Source: Paracoccus aerodenitrificans
GTDB taxonomy: Bacteria > Pseudomonadota > Alphaproteobacteria > Rhodobacterales > Rhodobacteraceae
Assembly (NCBI RefSeq): GCF_027913215.1
Contig: NZ_CP115784.1
Coordinates: 868,001-932,000, forward strand
DNA: 64,000 bases
Reading direction: 5' to 3'
Part shown: piece by piece, positions 36,110 to 44,811 of the stretch
Numbering within the stretch: position 1 is the first letter of the stretch
Layout of the letters: the number at the start of each line of letters is the position of its first letter
Program-made: the position numbers and the translations under genes
Notes under the pieces: generated by a model
Database searches by the model: none
Seen by the model: the letters and a program-made list of their open reading frames with translations, nothing else
What the model was told of the DNA's origin: nothing

Positions 36110-37146
36110 GTGGTGTTCAGACGATCCGCATCCCGGGCGAGGAAGGCGATCAGCGGCTGGATCGCTGGCTGAAGAAGCGCTTTCCGCAGCTTACTCAGGG
36201 TGCAGTCGAAAAAATGTGCCGGAAGGGAGAGCTTCGCGTCGATGGGGGCCGGGTGAAGGCGAATACGCGGATCGAGGCCGGGCAGGAGGTGCGCATCCCG
36301 CCTCTGCCGGACGCGCCGCCGCCCCGGGTGGAGACCGCGAAGATCCCCGAGAGCGATGCACGGATGATCGAAGCCTCGGTGATCTGGAAGGATCAGCATA
36401 TTATCGCCATCAACAAGCCGCCCGGCCTGCCCTCGCAAGGCGGCTCGGGTCAGGGTAACCGCCATGTCGACGGGCTGAGCGAGGCGCTGAAATTCGGCTA
36501 TAAGGAAAAGCCCAAGCTGGTTCACCGGCTGGACAAGGATACGTCGGGCATTCTGCTTCTGGCCCGGACAGACCGCATCGCGCGGTTGCTGTCCGAGGCG
36601 TTTCGTGCCCGCACCACCCGCAAGATCTACTGGGCCGCTGTTGCAGGTGTTCCCAGTCCGCGCATGGGCACGGTCCGTTTCGGACTGGTCAAGACTGGCG
36701 GGCATGGGCGCGGCGGAGAGGGCGAAAAGATGGTCGCCATCCATCCGCGCGACATTGCCTCGACCGAAGGTGCCAAGCGGGCCACCACGGATTATGCCGT
36801 GCTGGATAATCTGGCGCAGAGGGTCAGCTGGTGTGCGCTTGTGCCGGTGACGGGACGGACGCATCAACTGCGTGCGCATATGGCCGAGCTTGGTCATCCG
36901 ATTGTGGGTGACGGCAAATATGGCGGCTCGGGGCAGGAAAATCTGGGCGATGGCTGGGGGGCGCAGCTTGGCGGAGAGATCAGCCGCAAGCTGCATCTGC
37001 ATGCCCGCAGCATTTCCTTCGTGCATCCGGTCACGAAGCAGTCTGTCAATCTGACCGCTCCTCTGCCGGATCACATGAAACGGACCTGGAAAACGCTTGG
37101 CTGGTATGAAAACGACGTGCCCGCCGACCCGTTCGAGGACATCTGA
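36106..37146 (+). CDS. RluC/RluD-type ribosomal RNA pseudouridine synthase
   Basis: 346-aa protein: N-terminal S4 domain (DQRLDRWLKKRFPQLTQGAV), then the catalytic motif KPKLVHRLDKDTSGILLLAR with the Asp, and VTGRTHQLRAHMAELGHPIV. The order of domains fits RluC, modifying 23S rRNA U955/2504/2580 in E. coli numbering. ATGA overlap with crcB. Confidence 0.9.
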   Translation: MSGVQTIRIPGEEGDQRLDRWLKKRFPQLTQGAVEKMCRKGELRVDGGRVKANTRIEAGQEVRIPPLPDAPPPRVETAKIPESDARMIEASVIWKDQHIIAINKPPGLPSQGGSGQGNRHVDGLSEALKFGYKEKPKLVHRLDKDTSGILLLARTDRIARLLSEAFRARTTRKIYWAAVAGVPSPRMGTVRFGLVKTGGHGRGGEGEKMVAIHPRDIASTEGAKRATTDYAVLDNLAQRVSWCALVPVTGRTHQLRAHMAELGHPIVGDGKYGGSGQENLGDGWGAQLGGEISRKLHLHARSISFVHPVTKQSVNLTAPLPDHMKRTWKTLGWYENDVPADPFEDI

Positions 37147-37799
37147 TGAAGCTTGTCGTGTTTGATGTGGACGGTACGCTGATCGACAGTCAGGCCCTGA
37201 TCGTCGGGGCGATGGGAGCCGCGTTTGAATCGGTCGGAATGCCGCCGGCGGACCGCTCCCGGGTCCTGTCCATTGTCGGGCTGTCCTTGCCGCTTGCGGT
37301 CGGCAGGCTGGCCCCCGAGGCCGCGGGGGCGCAGCAAGAGGCGATTGTCTCGGCCTATCGGCAGGCCTTCATGACGCGCCGGATCGAGGAAGAGGCACCG
37401 CTTTATCCCGGCGCATCCGATTGCCTTGAGGCTCTATCCCACCGGGACGATGTTTTGCTGGGGATCGCGACGGGGAAATCGCGCCGCGGGCTGGATGCGA
37501 TGCTGGATCATCGCGATCTGCGCCGTTTTTTTGTTACGCTTCAGACGGCGGATAATCACCCCTCCAAGCCGCATCCCGAAATGCTGCTTTCGGCCTGTGA
37601 CGAGGCCGGGATCGATCCTGCCGATGCGCTGATGATCGGGGACACGGAATACGATATCGAAATGGCGAAAGCGGCGGGGACGGCGGCCATCGGCGTTTCG
37701 TGGGGCTATCATCCGGCTGAGACTCTGTCCGGTTACGATGTGCCTGTCGCGGATGATTTCCCGATGCTTCTGAGCATGATCGGAGACTGGGCCGCATGA
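37146..37799 (+). CDS. HAD-family hydrolase (phosphoglycolate phosphatase-like)
   Basis: 217-aa phosphatase with motif I MKLVVFDVDGTLIDSQ, motif II LLGIATGKSRRG, and motif IV DALMIGDTEYDIEMAKAAG. A helical cap lies between motifs I and II. Overlaps rluC by one base. Substrate unknown; the gph-like assignment is by type only. Confidence 0.88.
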   Translation: MKLVVFDVDGTLIDSQALIVGAMGAAFESVGMPPADRSRVLSIVGLSLPLAVGRLAPEAAGAQQEAIVSAYRQAFMTRRIEEEAPLYPGASDCLEALSHRDDVLLGIATGKSRRGLDAMLDHRDLRRFFVTLQTADNHPSKPHPEMLLSACDEAGIDPADALMIGDTEYDIEMAKAAGTAAIGVSWGYHPAETLSGYDVPVADDFPMLLSMIGDWAA

Positions 37800-38506
37800 G
37801 CGAGTGGAAGGCGCGACGTTTCTGGAAATCCGCAAGTGTCGGGCAAGAGGGTGAAGGCTGGCGCGTCACGCTTGACGGCAGGCCGGTGATGACGCCCGGC
37901 AAGCATCCTTTGATCCTGCCGGTCCGTGCTCTGGCCGAAGCGATTGCGGCGGAATGGGACGCGCAGGACGATGTGATCGACCCTGAAGCCATGCCGCTGA
38001 CCCGCGCGGCGAATTCCGCCATCGAGAAAGTCTCGCCGCAATTCGGTGCGGTCGCCGATATGCTGGCGGCTTATGGCGGTACGGATCTGCTATCTTACCG
38101 TGCCGACGGCGCAGCCGAGCTTGCCGCCCGTCAGGCGACGGGATGGGATCCGCTGCTGGACTGGTCGGCGCGGGAACTGGATGCACCGCTTGCCGTGACC
38201 AGTGGAGTCATGCCGGTCGGACAGGACCCGGCGGCGCTTGCGCGGTTGCGTGAACGGCTGGATTCGCTTGATCCGTTCGAATTGACGGCCCTGCACGATC
38301 TTGTGACACTTCCCGGATCTCTGATCCTCGGGCTTGCGGTTTTTTATGGCCGTCTCACAGCGGAAGAAGCCTTCGCATTATCGCGGATAGATGAGGAATA
38401 TCAGGCGGAAAACTGGGGTCATGACGATGAGGCCGCAGAGGCTGCCGCCAACCGCCGCATAGCCATGCTGAATGCCGAGCGGCTTCTGGGACTGCTGCGT
38501 TCCTGA
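37796..38506 (+). CDS. ATP12-family F1-ATPase assembly chaperone
   Basis: 236-aa protein of the ATP12 family, found in alphaproteobacteria and mitochondria, helping assemble the alpha subunit of F1-ATPase. Features: RRFWKSASVGQEGEGWRVTL, DGRPVMTPGKHPLILPVRAL, AAEWDAQDDVIDPEAMPLTR and DPLLDWSARELDAPLAVTSG. Overlaps the HAD gene (ATGA). Confidence 0.92.
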   Translation: MSEWKARRFWKSASVGQEGEGWRVTLDGRPVMTPGKHPLILPVRALAEAIAAEWDAQDDVIDPEAMPLTRAANSAIEKVSPQFGAVADMLAAYGGTDLLSYRADGAAELAARQATGWDPLLDWSARELDAPLAVTSGVMPVGQDPAALARLRERLDSLDPFELTALHDLVTLPGSLILGLAVFYGRLTAEEAFALSRIDEEYQAENWGHDDEAAEAAANRRIAMLNAERLLGLLRS

Positions 38507-38527
38507 GGGGTTGAGTTTACAGCAAAC

Positions 38528-38556
38528 TTGACGCATGGCGGCTGATCGGCACAATA
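38528..38556 (+). promoter_or_regulatory. predicted promoter of the aap/bzt operon
   Basis: TTGACG, 17 bases, ACAATA (or CAATAT at 18 bases), 72 bp before the binding-protein ATG. A GGCGGC-AGC-GCCGCC hairpin lies in the predicted leader. Confidence 0.6.
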
Positions 38557-38627
38557 TCGCCCATTGGGTCTGGATGACCCGCCGACAGGGAACGGCGGCA
38601 GCGCCGCCTCATTGGGAAGGGCTACTC

Positions 38628-39653
38628 ATGAAGAGAACCGTCTGTTTCGGCGCAGCCGTTGCAACACTACTTTCGACCGGCGCGGGGTTTGCCGACGAAG
38701 GCGATACCTTGGCAGAGGTCAAAGGCCGCGATCAACTGATCTGCGGTGTGAATGCGGGGCTTGTCGGCTTTGCGTCGCCTGATGCGAACGGCAACTGGAC
38801 CGGATTCGACATCGCCATCTGCAAGGCCGTTGCGGCTGCTGTCCTTGGCGATCCGACGAAGGTCAAATATGTGCCGACCACCGGGCAGACGCGGTTCACG
38901 GCTCTTGCCTCAGGTGAGGTCGATATCCTGTCGCGCAACTCGACCTGGACCTTCTCGCGCGATACCGACCTGAATCTGGATTTCGCCGGGATCAACTATT
39001 ATGACGGGCAGGGCTTCATGGTCCCCCGGTCGCTTGGCGTTTCCTCGGCAAAGGAACTGGGCGGTGCGACGATCTGCATTCAGACCGGCACCACGACGGA
39101 ACTGAATCTGGCCGATTATTTCCGCGCCAACAACATGGAATACCAGCCGGTCAATATCGACAGCAATGCTGAGGGTGAGCAGCAATATATGGCCGGGGCA
39201 TGCGATGCCTATACGACCGATGCATCGGGTCTGGCGGCGACGCGCGCGGCTTTCGCCAATCCCGACGATCATATCATCCTGCCCGAGATCATCTCGAAGG
39301 AACCGCTTGGCCCGGTCGTCCGTCACGGCGACAATAACTGGGGCGATATCGTCCGCTGGACGCTCTATGCGCTGATCGCGGCCGAAGAATATGGCGTGAC
39401 CTCGGCCAATATCGACGAGCTGGCCAGCAATTCCGAAAACCCCGAGGTTCAGCGCCTGCTGGGGACGACCGGCGATCTGGGTGCGATGATCGGGCTGGAT
39501 GCCGACTGGGCGAAACGGGCGATCAAGGCGTCAGGCAATTACGGCGAGATCTTCGCCAAGACCATTGGCGAGGAAACTCCGATCGGTCTGGCTCGCGGGC
39601 TGAATGCGCAATGGACCCAGGGCGGTCTGATCTATGCGATGCCGTTCCGCTGA
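38628..39653 (+). CDS. bztA: amino-acid ABC transporter substrate-binding protein (AapJ/BztA)
   Basis: 341-aa periplasmic binding protein. Signal peptide MKRTVCFGAAVATLLSTGAG, then DQLICGVNAGLVGFASPDAN, WTGFDIAICKAVAAAVLGDP and IQTGTTTELNLADYFRANNM. The family binds glutamate, glutamine, aspartate, asparagine or a wide set of amino acids. An ATG at 38535 is in frame but would precede the signal peptide by 31 residues, so 38628 is preferred. It heads a four-gene operon. Confidence 0.93.
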   Translation: MKRTVCFGAAVATLLSTGAGFADEGDTLAEVKGRDQLICGVNAGLVGFASPDANGNWTGFDIAICKAVAAAVLGDPTKVKYVPTTGQTRFTALASGEVDILSRNSTWTFSRDTDLNLDFAGINYYDGQGFMVPRSLGVSSAKELGGATICIQTGTTTELNLADYFRANNMEYQPVNIDSNAEGEQQYMAGACDAYTTDASGLAATRAAFANPDDHIILPEIISKEPLGPVVRHGDNNWGDIVRWTLYALIAAEEYGVTSANIDELASNSENPEVQRLLGTTGDLGAMIGLDADWAKRAIKASGNYGEIFAKTIGEETPIGLARGLNAQWTQGGLIYAMPFR

Positions 39654-39672
39654 TCCATTGTGACGAAAATTT

Positions 39673-39702
39673 AAAACGCGCGGGAGAAACCCGCGCGTTT
39701 TT
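39673..39702 (+). terminator. intercistronic terminator between bztA and bztB
   Basis: AAAACGCGCGGG, loop AGAAA, CCCGCGCGTTTT then T: 12-bp perfect stem with a T-tract. It lies between the binding-protein gene and the permease genes, the classical way of making more binding protein than permease. Confidence 0.88.
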
Positions 39703-39756
39703 GCCAGACGACCGGAAGAGACGGAAAAATCCGCACCGGATCACAGGGAGAAATTA

Positions 39757-41010
39757 ATGATCGACCGCGCATCGGCAGGCCGTCAGGATCCTCCGTTTCG
39801 GTTGAGTATGCTGATCTATGACAAGCGCTATCGCTCGCTGACATTTCAGGTCATCGTTTTCATTCTGGTCATGTCGCTGGTCTGGTGGCTGATCAATAAT
39901 ACGATCACCAATCTGGCGAATCTGGGCAAGGATATAGATTTCGGCTTTCTGTTCAGCCGCGCCGGATACGATATTCCGCAGCAGGTGATTCCCTATAACA
40001 GCGACGACACGCATTTCCGTGCAGCGCTGATCGGGCTTCTCAATACGCTGCTGGTCTCGTTTCTGGGCTGTATCGCCGCGACGATTGTCGGTGTGACGGT
40101 CGGCGTTCTGCGCCTGTCGAATAACTGGCTGTTTGCGCGGCTGATGACGATCTATGTCGAGATCTTCCGCAATATTCCGCTTCTGCTCTGGATCCTGATC
40201 ATCTTTGCGGTCTTCACCGAGATCACACCCGCGCCACGCGCTTATCGGGGCGAAGAGGGTATAGATCTGTTCCTTGGCATGGTCGCGCCGACCAACCGCT
40301 ACACGGCGATTCCGGCGATTATCGCGGCCCGGTCTCCGGGTGCGCTGGAGCTGGGGCGGATTGCGATTCCCTGGCTGGCGATCATCTTTATCGGGCTTCT
40401 CGTGGCAGCGGTCATGCTGCGAAGGGCGATCAATGCCCGCGCGTCGCGGATTCAGGAACGGACCGGGCAGCGTCCGGTGACATGGCCGGTCAATCTGGCG
40501 CTGTTCGTGGTGCCTCCGATTGCGCTGTGGATCATCTTCGGGCTGTATCTTGAGATCCCGCAGCTTGCCGGGTTCAATTTCTCGGGCGGGATCAGCGTCG
40601 ATAACTCCTTTGTCGCGCTGTGGCTGGCGCTGACGCTTTATACCGGCGCTTTCATCGCCGAGATCGTCCGTGCCGGTATCCTGTCCGTCAGCAAAGGCCA
40701 GTCCGAGGCGGCGTTCGCGCTTGGCCTTCGCCCGAACCGGACGATGAATTTGGTCATTCTTCCGCAGGCCCTGCGGGTGATCGTGCCGCCGCTGATCTCG
40801 CAATATCTGAACCTGACGAAGAACAGTTCTTTGGCGATTGCGGTCGGTTATATGGATCTGCGCGGCACGCTTGGCGGGACGACCGCCAACCAGACCGGGA
40901 GAGAGCTGGAAAGCATCCTGCTGATGATGCTGGTGTATCTTGCCATCAGCCTGCTGATCTCGGGGGCGATGAATATCTATAACAGCCGCGTCCGGCTGAA
41001 GGAGCGGTGA
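39757..41010 (+). CDS. bztB: amino-acid ABC transporter permease (AapQ/BztB)
   Basis: 417-aa inner-membrane permease of the His/Glu/Gln (HEAA) type. It has about eight helices, a long loop typical of AapQ, and the coupling region KGQSEAAFALGLRPNRTMNL with VILPQALRVIVPPLISQYLN. RBS GGGAG before ATG. Confidence 0.94.
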   Translation: MIDRASAGRQDPPFRLSMLIYDKRYRSLTFQVIVFILVMSLVWWLINNTITNLANLGKDIDFGFLFSRAGYDIPQQVIPYNSDDTHFRAALIGLLNTLLVSFLGCIAATIVGVTVGVLRLSNNWLFARLMTIYVEIFRNIPLLLWILIIFAVFTEITPAPRAYRGEEGIDLFLGMVAPTNRYTAIPAIIAARSPGALELGRIAIPWLAIIFIGLLVAAVMLRRAINARASRIQERTGQRPVTWPVNLALFVVPPIALWIIFGLYLEIPQLAGFNFSGGISVDNSFVALWLALTLYTGAFIAEIVRAGILSVSKGQSEAAFALGLRPNRTMNLVILPQALRVIVPPLISQYLNLTKNSSLAIAVGYMDLRGTLGGTTANQTGRELESILLMMLVYLAISLLISGAMNIYNSRVRLKER

Positions 41011-41011
41011 G

Positions 41012-42466
41012 ATGAGCGAAATTCACGCCCAGTCCGTTCCTTATGTCCGCGACACGATGCTGCCGCCCGCCGCGCCGCCCTCGCGGCAGACAGGAGTGGT
41101 CCGCTGGCTACGCATGAATCTGTTCTCGGGCTGGTTCAACACGGTTCTGACGATACTGGGCATCGGGATTATCTGGTTTCTGTTCCATCATTTTTGGCCG
41201 TGGCTGTCCCATTCCGTCTGGAAAGCCGACAGCGTCCAGCAATGCCGCGAGATCATCGCCGCCAGATGGGGGGAGGGCGCGACCGGAGGGTGTTTCGCCG
41301 TTATCCGGGAACGCTGGCATCAATATCTGTTCGGCTTCTATCCCCGCGCCGGATACTGGCGCCCGATCATGACGATGGGGCTGCTGTTCATCGCGATCAC
41401 GCCGGTTCTGTTCTCGGTCAGCCCGGCAATCCGCCGCTGGGTTCTGGCGGCGACCGGGCTGATCACCATTCTGTTGATGGGCGTCGCGGAAACCCCGGAC
41501 TGGTCCGTGATTCTGATGTGGGCTCTGTTCGGCATTGCGCTGCTGATGGCGGAATATGCGCCGCGCCGGTTGTTCATCTTCACGGTCCTTTATCCGGTAG
41601 TCGCAATCTGGCTGCTCTGGGGTGGCAGCCTGTGGTATCCGCTGATGCTGCTGGCGGGCTTTGCCGTCGGCTATGGCGTGATACGCGCGGTGCCGCCGCG
41701 CCGTTCCGGGCTGGCGACGTTTCTGGCCATTGCGGCTGCCGTCATCTGGTGGCTGTTTCTGGCCGAACCCGTGTCCGGCCTGTTGCAGGACATGGCCGCG
41801 ATGAGGTTGATGCCGGTGGATTCCAACGATTTCGGAGGGTTTCTGCTGGCCGTGGTGATCGGGGTTTCAGGGATCGCCATGTCTCTGCCTCTGGGGATCG
41901 TCCTGGCCCTTGCGCGGCGCTCCGACATGTTTCTGGTTCATATCTTCTCGGTTATTTTCATCGAGTTCATCCGGGGCGTGCCGCTGATCACGCTTCTTTT
42001 CGTGGCCTCGCTTCTGCTGAATTACTTCCTTCCGCCGGGGACGAATTTCGACATTATCCTGCGCGTCATCATCATGGTGACGATCTTCGCCGCCGCCTAT
42101 ATGGCCGAGGTGATCCGCGGTGGGCTGGCGGCGTTGCCGCGCGGGCAATATGAGGCCGCGGATTCGCTTGGGCTGAATTACTGGCAGGCGCAGCGGCTGA
42201 TTATCCTGCCGCAGGCGTTGAAGATCTCGATTCCGGGGATTGTCGGCACGTTTATCGGCATGTTCAAGGATACGACGCTTGTGGGGCTGATCGGGCTGTT
42301 CGATCCGCTGAAGGGGATCTCGGATTTCGTTCGCTCGAACTTCGCCTGGAAGGGCATTTACTGGGAGCCGTTCATTTTCGTCGGCCTTATTTTCTTTGTC
42401 ATCTGCTTCTCGATGTCGCGTTATTCGATGTATCTCGAACGCCGACTGAGCCGCGAAAACCGCTAG
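41012..42466 (+). CDS. bztC: amino-acid ABC transporter permease (AapM/BztC)
   Basis: 484-aa second permease, 1 bp after bztB. N-terminal helices carry an extra membrane region (residues 110-250). The C-terminal HEAA domain contains IEFIRGVPLITLLFVASLLL and LPRGQYEAADSLGLNYWQAQ. Partners BztB in a heterodimer. Confidence 0.94.
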   Translation: MSEIHAQSVPYVRDTMLPPAAPPSRQTGVVRWLRMNLFSGWFNTVLTILGIGIIWFLFHHFWPWLSHSVWKADSVQQCREIIAARWGEGATGGCFAVIRERWHQYLFGFYPRAGYWRPIMTMGLLFIAITPVLFSVSPAIRRWVLAATGLITILLMGVAETPDWSVILMWALFGIALLMAEYAPRRLFIFTVLYPVVAIWLLWGGSLWYPLMLLAGFAVGYGVIRAVPPRRSGLATFLAIAAAVIWWLFLAEPVSGLLQDMAAMRLMPVDSNDFGGFLLAVVIGVSGIAMSLPLGIVLALARRSDMFLVHIFSVIFIEFIRGVPLITLLFVASLLLNYFLPPGTNFDIILRVIIMVTIFAAAYMAEVIRGGLAALPRGQYEAADSLGLNYWQAQRLIILPQALKISIPGIVGTFIGMFKDTTLVGLIGLFDPLKGISDFVRSNFAWKGIYWEPFIFVGLIFFVICFSMSRYSMYLERRLSRENR

Positions 42467-42475
42467 GGGGTAGCA

Positions 42476-43267
42476 ATGTCCGATCCGGATGCAATGCAGG
42501 TCGATAAGGCAAGGCTGCCGGGTATGAGCGAGGAAATCGCCATCGAGATCAGCAAGATGAACAAGTGGTATGGCGATTTTCACGTGCTGCGCGATATCGA
42601 CCTGACCGTCAGGCGCGGTGAGAGGATCGTGATCGCAGGCCCGTCAGGGTCGGGAAAATCGACCCTGATCCGCTGTATCAACCGGTTGGAGGAACATCAG
42701 TCCGGCAGCATCGTCGTGGACGGGATCGAGCTGACCAGTGACATCAAGAATATCGACAAGGTGCGGTCCGAGGTCGGGATGGTGTTTCAGCATTTCAACC
42801 TGTTCCCGCATCTGACCGTTCTGGAAAACTGCACGCTGGCCCCGATCTGGGTGCGCAAGCAGCCGAAGCGTCAGGCCGAGGCGACGGCGATGGAATATCT
42901 GGAAAAGGTCCGCATCCCCGAACAGGCGCAGAAATATCCCGGCCAGCTTTCGGGCGGTCAGCAGCAGCGCGTGGCGATCGCGCGGTCGCTGTGCATGGAG
43001 CCCAAGATCATGCTGTTCGACGAACCGACCTCGGCGCTTGATCCCGAGATGATCAAGGAAGTGCTCGATACCATGATCGAACTGGCCGAGACTGGCATGA
43101 CCATGTTGTGCGTCACCCATGAGATGGGCTTTGCGCAGGCCGTCGCGGATCAGGTGATTTTCATGGATCAGGGCCAGATCGTCGAACAGAACACGCCGAC
43201 CGAGTTTTTCAACAATCCGCAATCCGAGCGGACGAAATTGTTCCTCAGCCAGATCCTCGGACATTAA
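42476..43267 (+). CDS. bztD: amino-acid ABC transporter ATP-binding protein (AapP/BztD)
   Basis: 263-aa ATPase: Walker [22 protein letters not shown]-loop [12 protein letters not shown], signature [15 protein letters not shown] and Walker [16 protein letters not shown]. The start at 42476 gives a 16-residue lead; ATG at 42524 (MSEEIAIEI) is an alternative. Confidence 0.95.
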   Translation: MSDPDAMQVDKARLPGMSEEIAIEISKMNKWYGDFHVLRDIDLTVRRGERIVIAGPSGSGKSTLIRCINRLEEHQSGSIVVDGIELTSDIKNIDKVRSEVGMVFQHFNLFPHLTVLENCTLAPIWVRKQPKRQAEATAMEYLEKVRIPEQAQKYPGQLSGGQQQRVAIARSLCMEPKIMLFDEPTSALDPEMIKEVLDTMIELAETGMTMLCVTHEMGFAQAVADQVIFMDQGQIVEQNTPTEFFNNPQSERTKLFLSQILGH

Positions 43268-43329
43268 ACGCGGCGGAACCTTGTCGATCCGTTCCGGTTA
43301 TCCTGCTGCAACATCAGCAGGAGGATGAG

Positions 43330-43803
43330 ATGACGGAAGACCTTAAGAAAGAGTTCTGGAAACGCCTCGAGTCGATCCGTACGGGAATGCTTGAGGTGGA
43401 TGGCCGTTTCCTGCCGATGTCGCATAATCTCATCGAAGGCGACCCGAATCTGTGGTTCATCACGGCAAAGGATACGCCGATGGCTCAGGCGGCGGAGCAG
43501 GGTGCGCGGGCGCGTTACCTGATCTGCAGCGATGGCAAGGGGGTATATGCCGATATTGAGGGCGTATTGGCGGTGTCCTCGGATATGCAGAAACTGGATG
43601 AGATCTGGAATATCGTCGCGTCGAGCTGGTTCGAGGAAGGCAAGCGCGATCCGGATCTTTTGCTGGTCAGCTATGCTCCCGGCAAGGCCGAGACATGGAT
43701 GAGCGAAGCGGGGGCGCTTGGGTTTCTATATCAAGTGGCGAAGTCCAAAATCAGCGGCGAAAAACCCGATATGGGAGCGCATACCACCCTCGATCTGGGC
43801 TGA
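43330..43803 (+). CDS. pyridoxamine 5'-phosphate oxidase-like (general stress) protein
   Basis: 157-aa split-barrel flavin-binding fold, as in general stress protein 26. Landmarks: FWKRLESIRTGMLEVDGRFL, LWFITAKDTPMAQAA, YLICSDGKGVYADIEGVLAV. Members bind FMN or F420-like cofactors; activity unknown. It ends one base before the next gene (TGAATG). Confidence 0.85.
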   Translation: MTEDLKKEFWKRLESIRTGMLEVDGRFLPMSHNLIEGDPNLWFITAKDTPMAQAAEQGARARYLICSDGKGVYADIEGVLAVSSDMQKLDEIWNIVASSWFEEGKRDPDLLLVSYAPGKAETWMSEAGALGFLYQVAKSKISGEKPDMGAHTTLDLG

Positions 43804-44811
43804 ATGACGCGCCGGGTGACGCCGCTGGTGCCAAAGCCTGCCGGGCTTTATTGCGCGGCAGGGGATTTCTTTATCGACCCTGTAAGGCCGGTCAGCCGTG
43901 CGCTGATCACCCACGGTCATGCCGATCACGCCCGCGCGGGGCATGGTTCGGTGCTGGCGACGCGGCAGACGCTGGATATCATGGCGATCCGCTATGGCGA
44001 GGATTTCACCTCGGCGCGTCAGGAGGCCGAGGGAGAGATGCGGATCGGCGATGCCGTGGTCAGCTTTCATCCGGCGGGGCATGTTCTGGGTTCGGCGCAG
44101 ATCTCGGTCACGGCAGAGGGGCAGCGCGTGACCGTCTCGGGGGATTATGCGCGGGTGCCGAATGCGTCATGTGCGCCGTGGCAGCCAGTGCCCTGCGATA
44201 TTTTCGTTACCGAGGCGACATTCGGCCTGCCGGTATTCCGCCATCCCGATCCGCGGACGGAAATCGCAAAGCTGCTGGAATCCGTCCGCGCTTTCCCTGA
44301 ACGTGCGCATCTGATCGGGGCTTATTCTCTGGGCAAGGCGCAGCGCGTCATCATGTTGCTGCGCGAAGCCGGGTGGGATGCGCCGGTTTATATTCACGGC
44401 GCGTTGCAGCGTTTATGCGATTACCATATCGCGCAGGGTATTCCGCTTGGCGATCTGCGCCCGGCGACGACTGACAGTATGAAAAAGACCGACTTCGCGG
44501 GGCAGATCATCATCGCGCCGCCCTCGGCGTTCGAGGCGACATGGGCGCAGCGTTTCCCCGATCCGGTGATCGCCTTCGCCAGCGGCTGGATGTCGGTCCG
44601 CGCCCGTGCCCGCCAACGTGGTGTGGAATTGCCGCTGGTGATCTCGGATCATGTGGACTGGCCGGACCTGACCCGCACGATAGAGGAACTCGACCCCGCC
44701 GAAACCTGGGTGACGCATGGCCGCGAGGATGCCGTTATCCGCTGGTGCGAATTGCAGGGCCGCGCTGCCCGCCCGCTGCATCTGGCCGGGTATGAGGACG
44801 AGGCCGAGTAA
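43804..44811 (+). CDS. ligase-associated DNA exonuclease (metallo-beta-lactamase fold)
   Basis: 335-aa beta-CASP-like nuclease. The metal motif is ALITHGHADHARAGHGS, followed by FHPAGHVLGSAQI and GDYARVPNASC. It belongs to the conserved four-gene set with ATP-dependent ligase, Lhr-type helicase and PdeM, implicated in DNA damage repair. It ends in TAATG overlapping the ligase gene. Confidence 0.92.
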   Translation: MTRRVTPLVPKPAGLYCAAGDFFIDPVRPVSRALITHGHADHARAGHGSVLATRQTLDIMAIRYGEDFTSARQEAEGEMRIGDAVVSFHPAGHVLGSAQISVTAEGQRVTVSGDYARVPNASCAPWQPVPCDIFVTEATFGLPVFRHPDPRTEIAKLLESVRAFPERAHLIGAYSLGKAQRVIMLLREAGWDAPVYIHGALQRLCDYHIAQGIPLGDLRPATTDSMKKTDFAGQIIIAPPSAFEATWAQRFPDPVIAFASGWMSVRARARQRGVELPLVISDHVDWPDLTRTIEELDPAETWVTHGREDAVIRWCELQGRAARPLHLAGYEDEAE

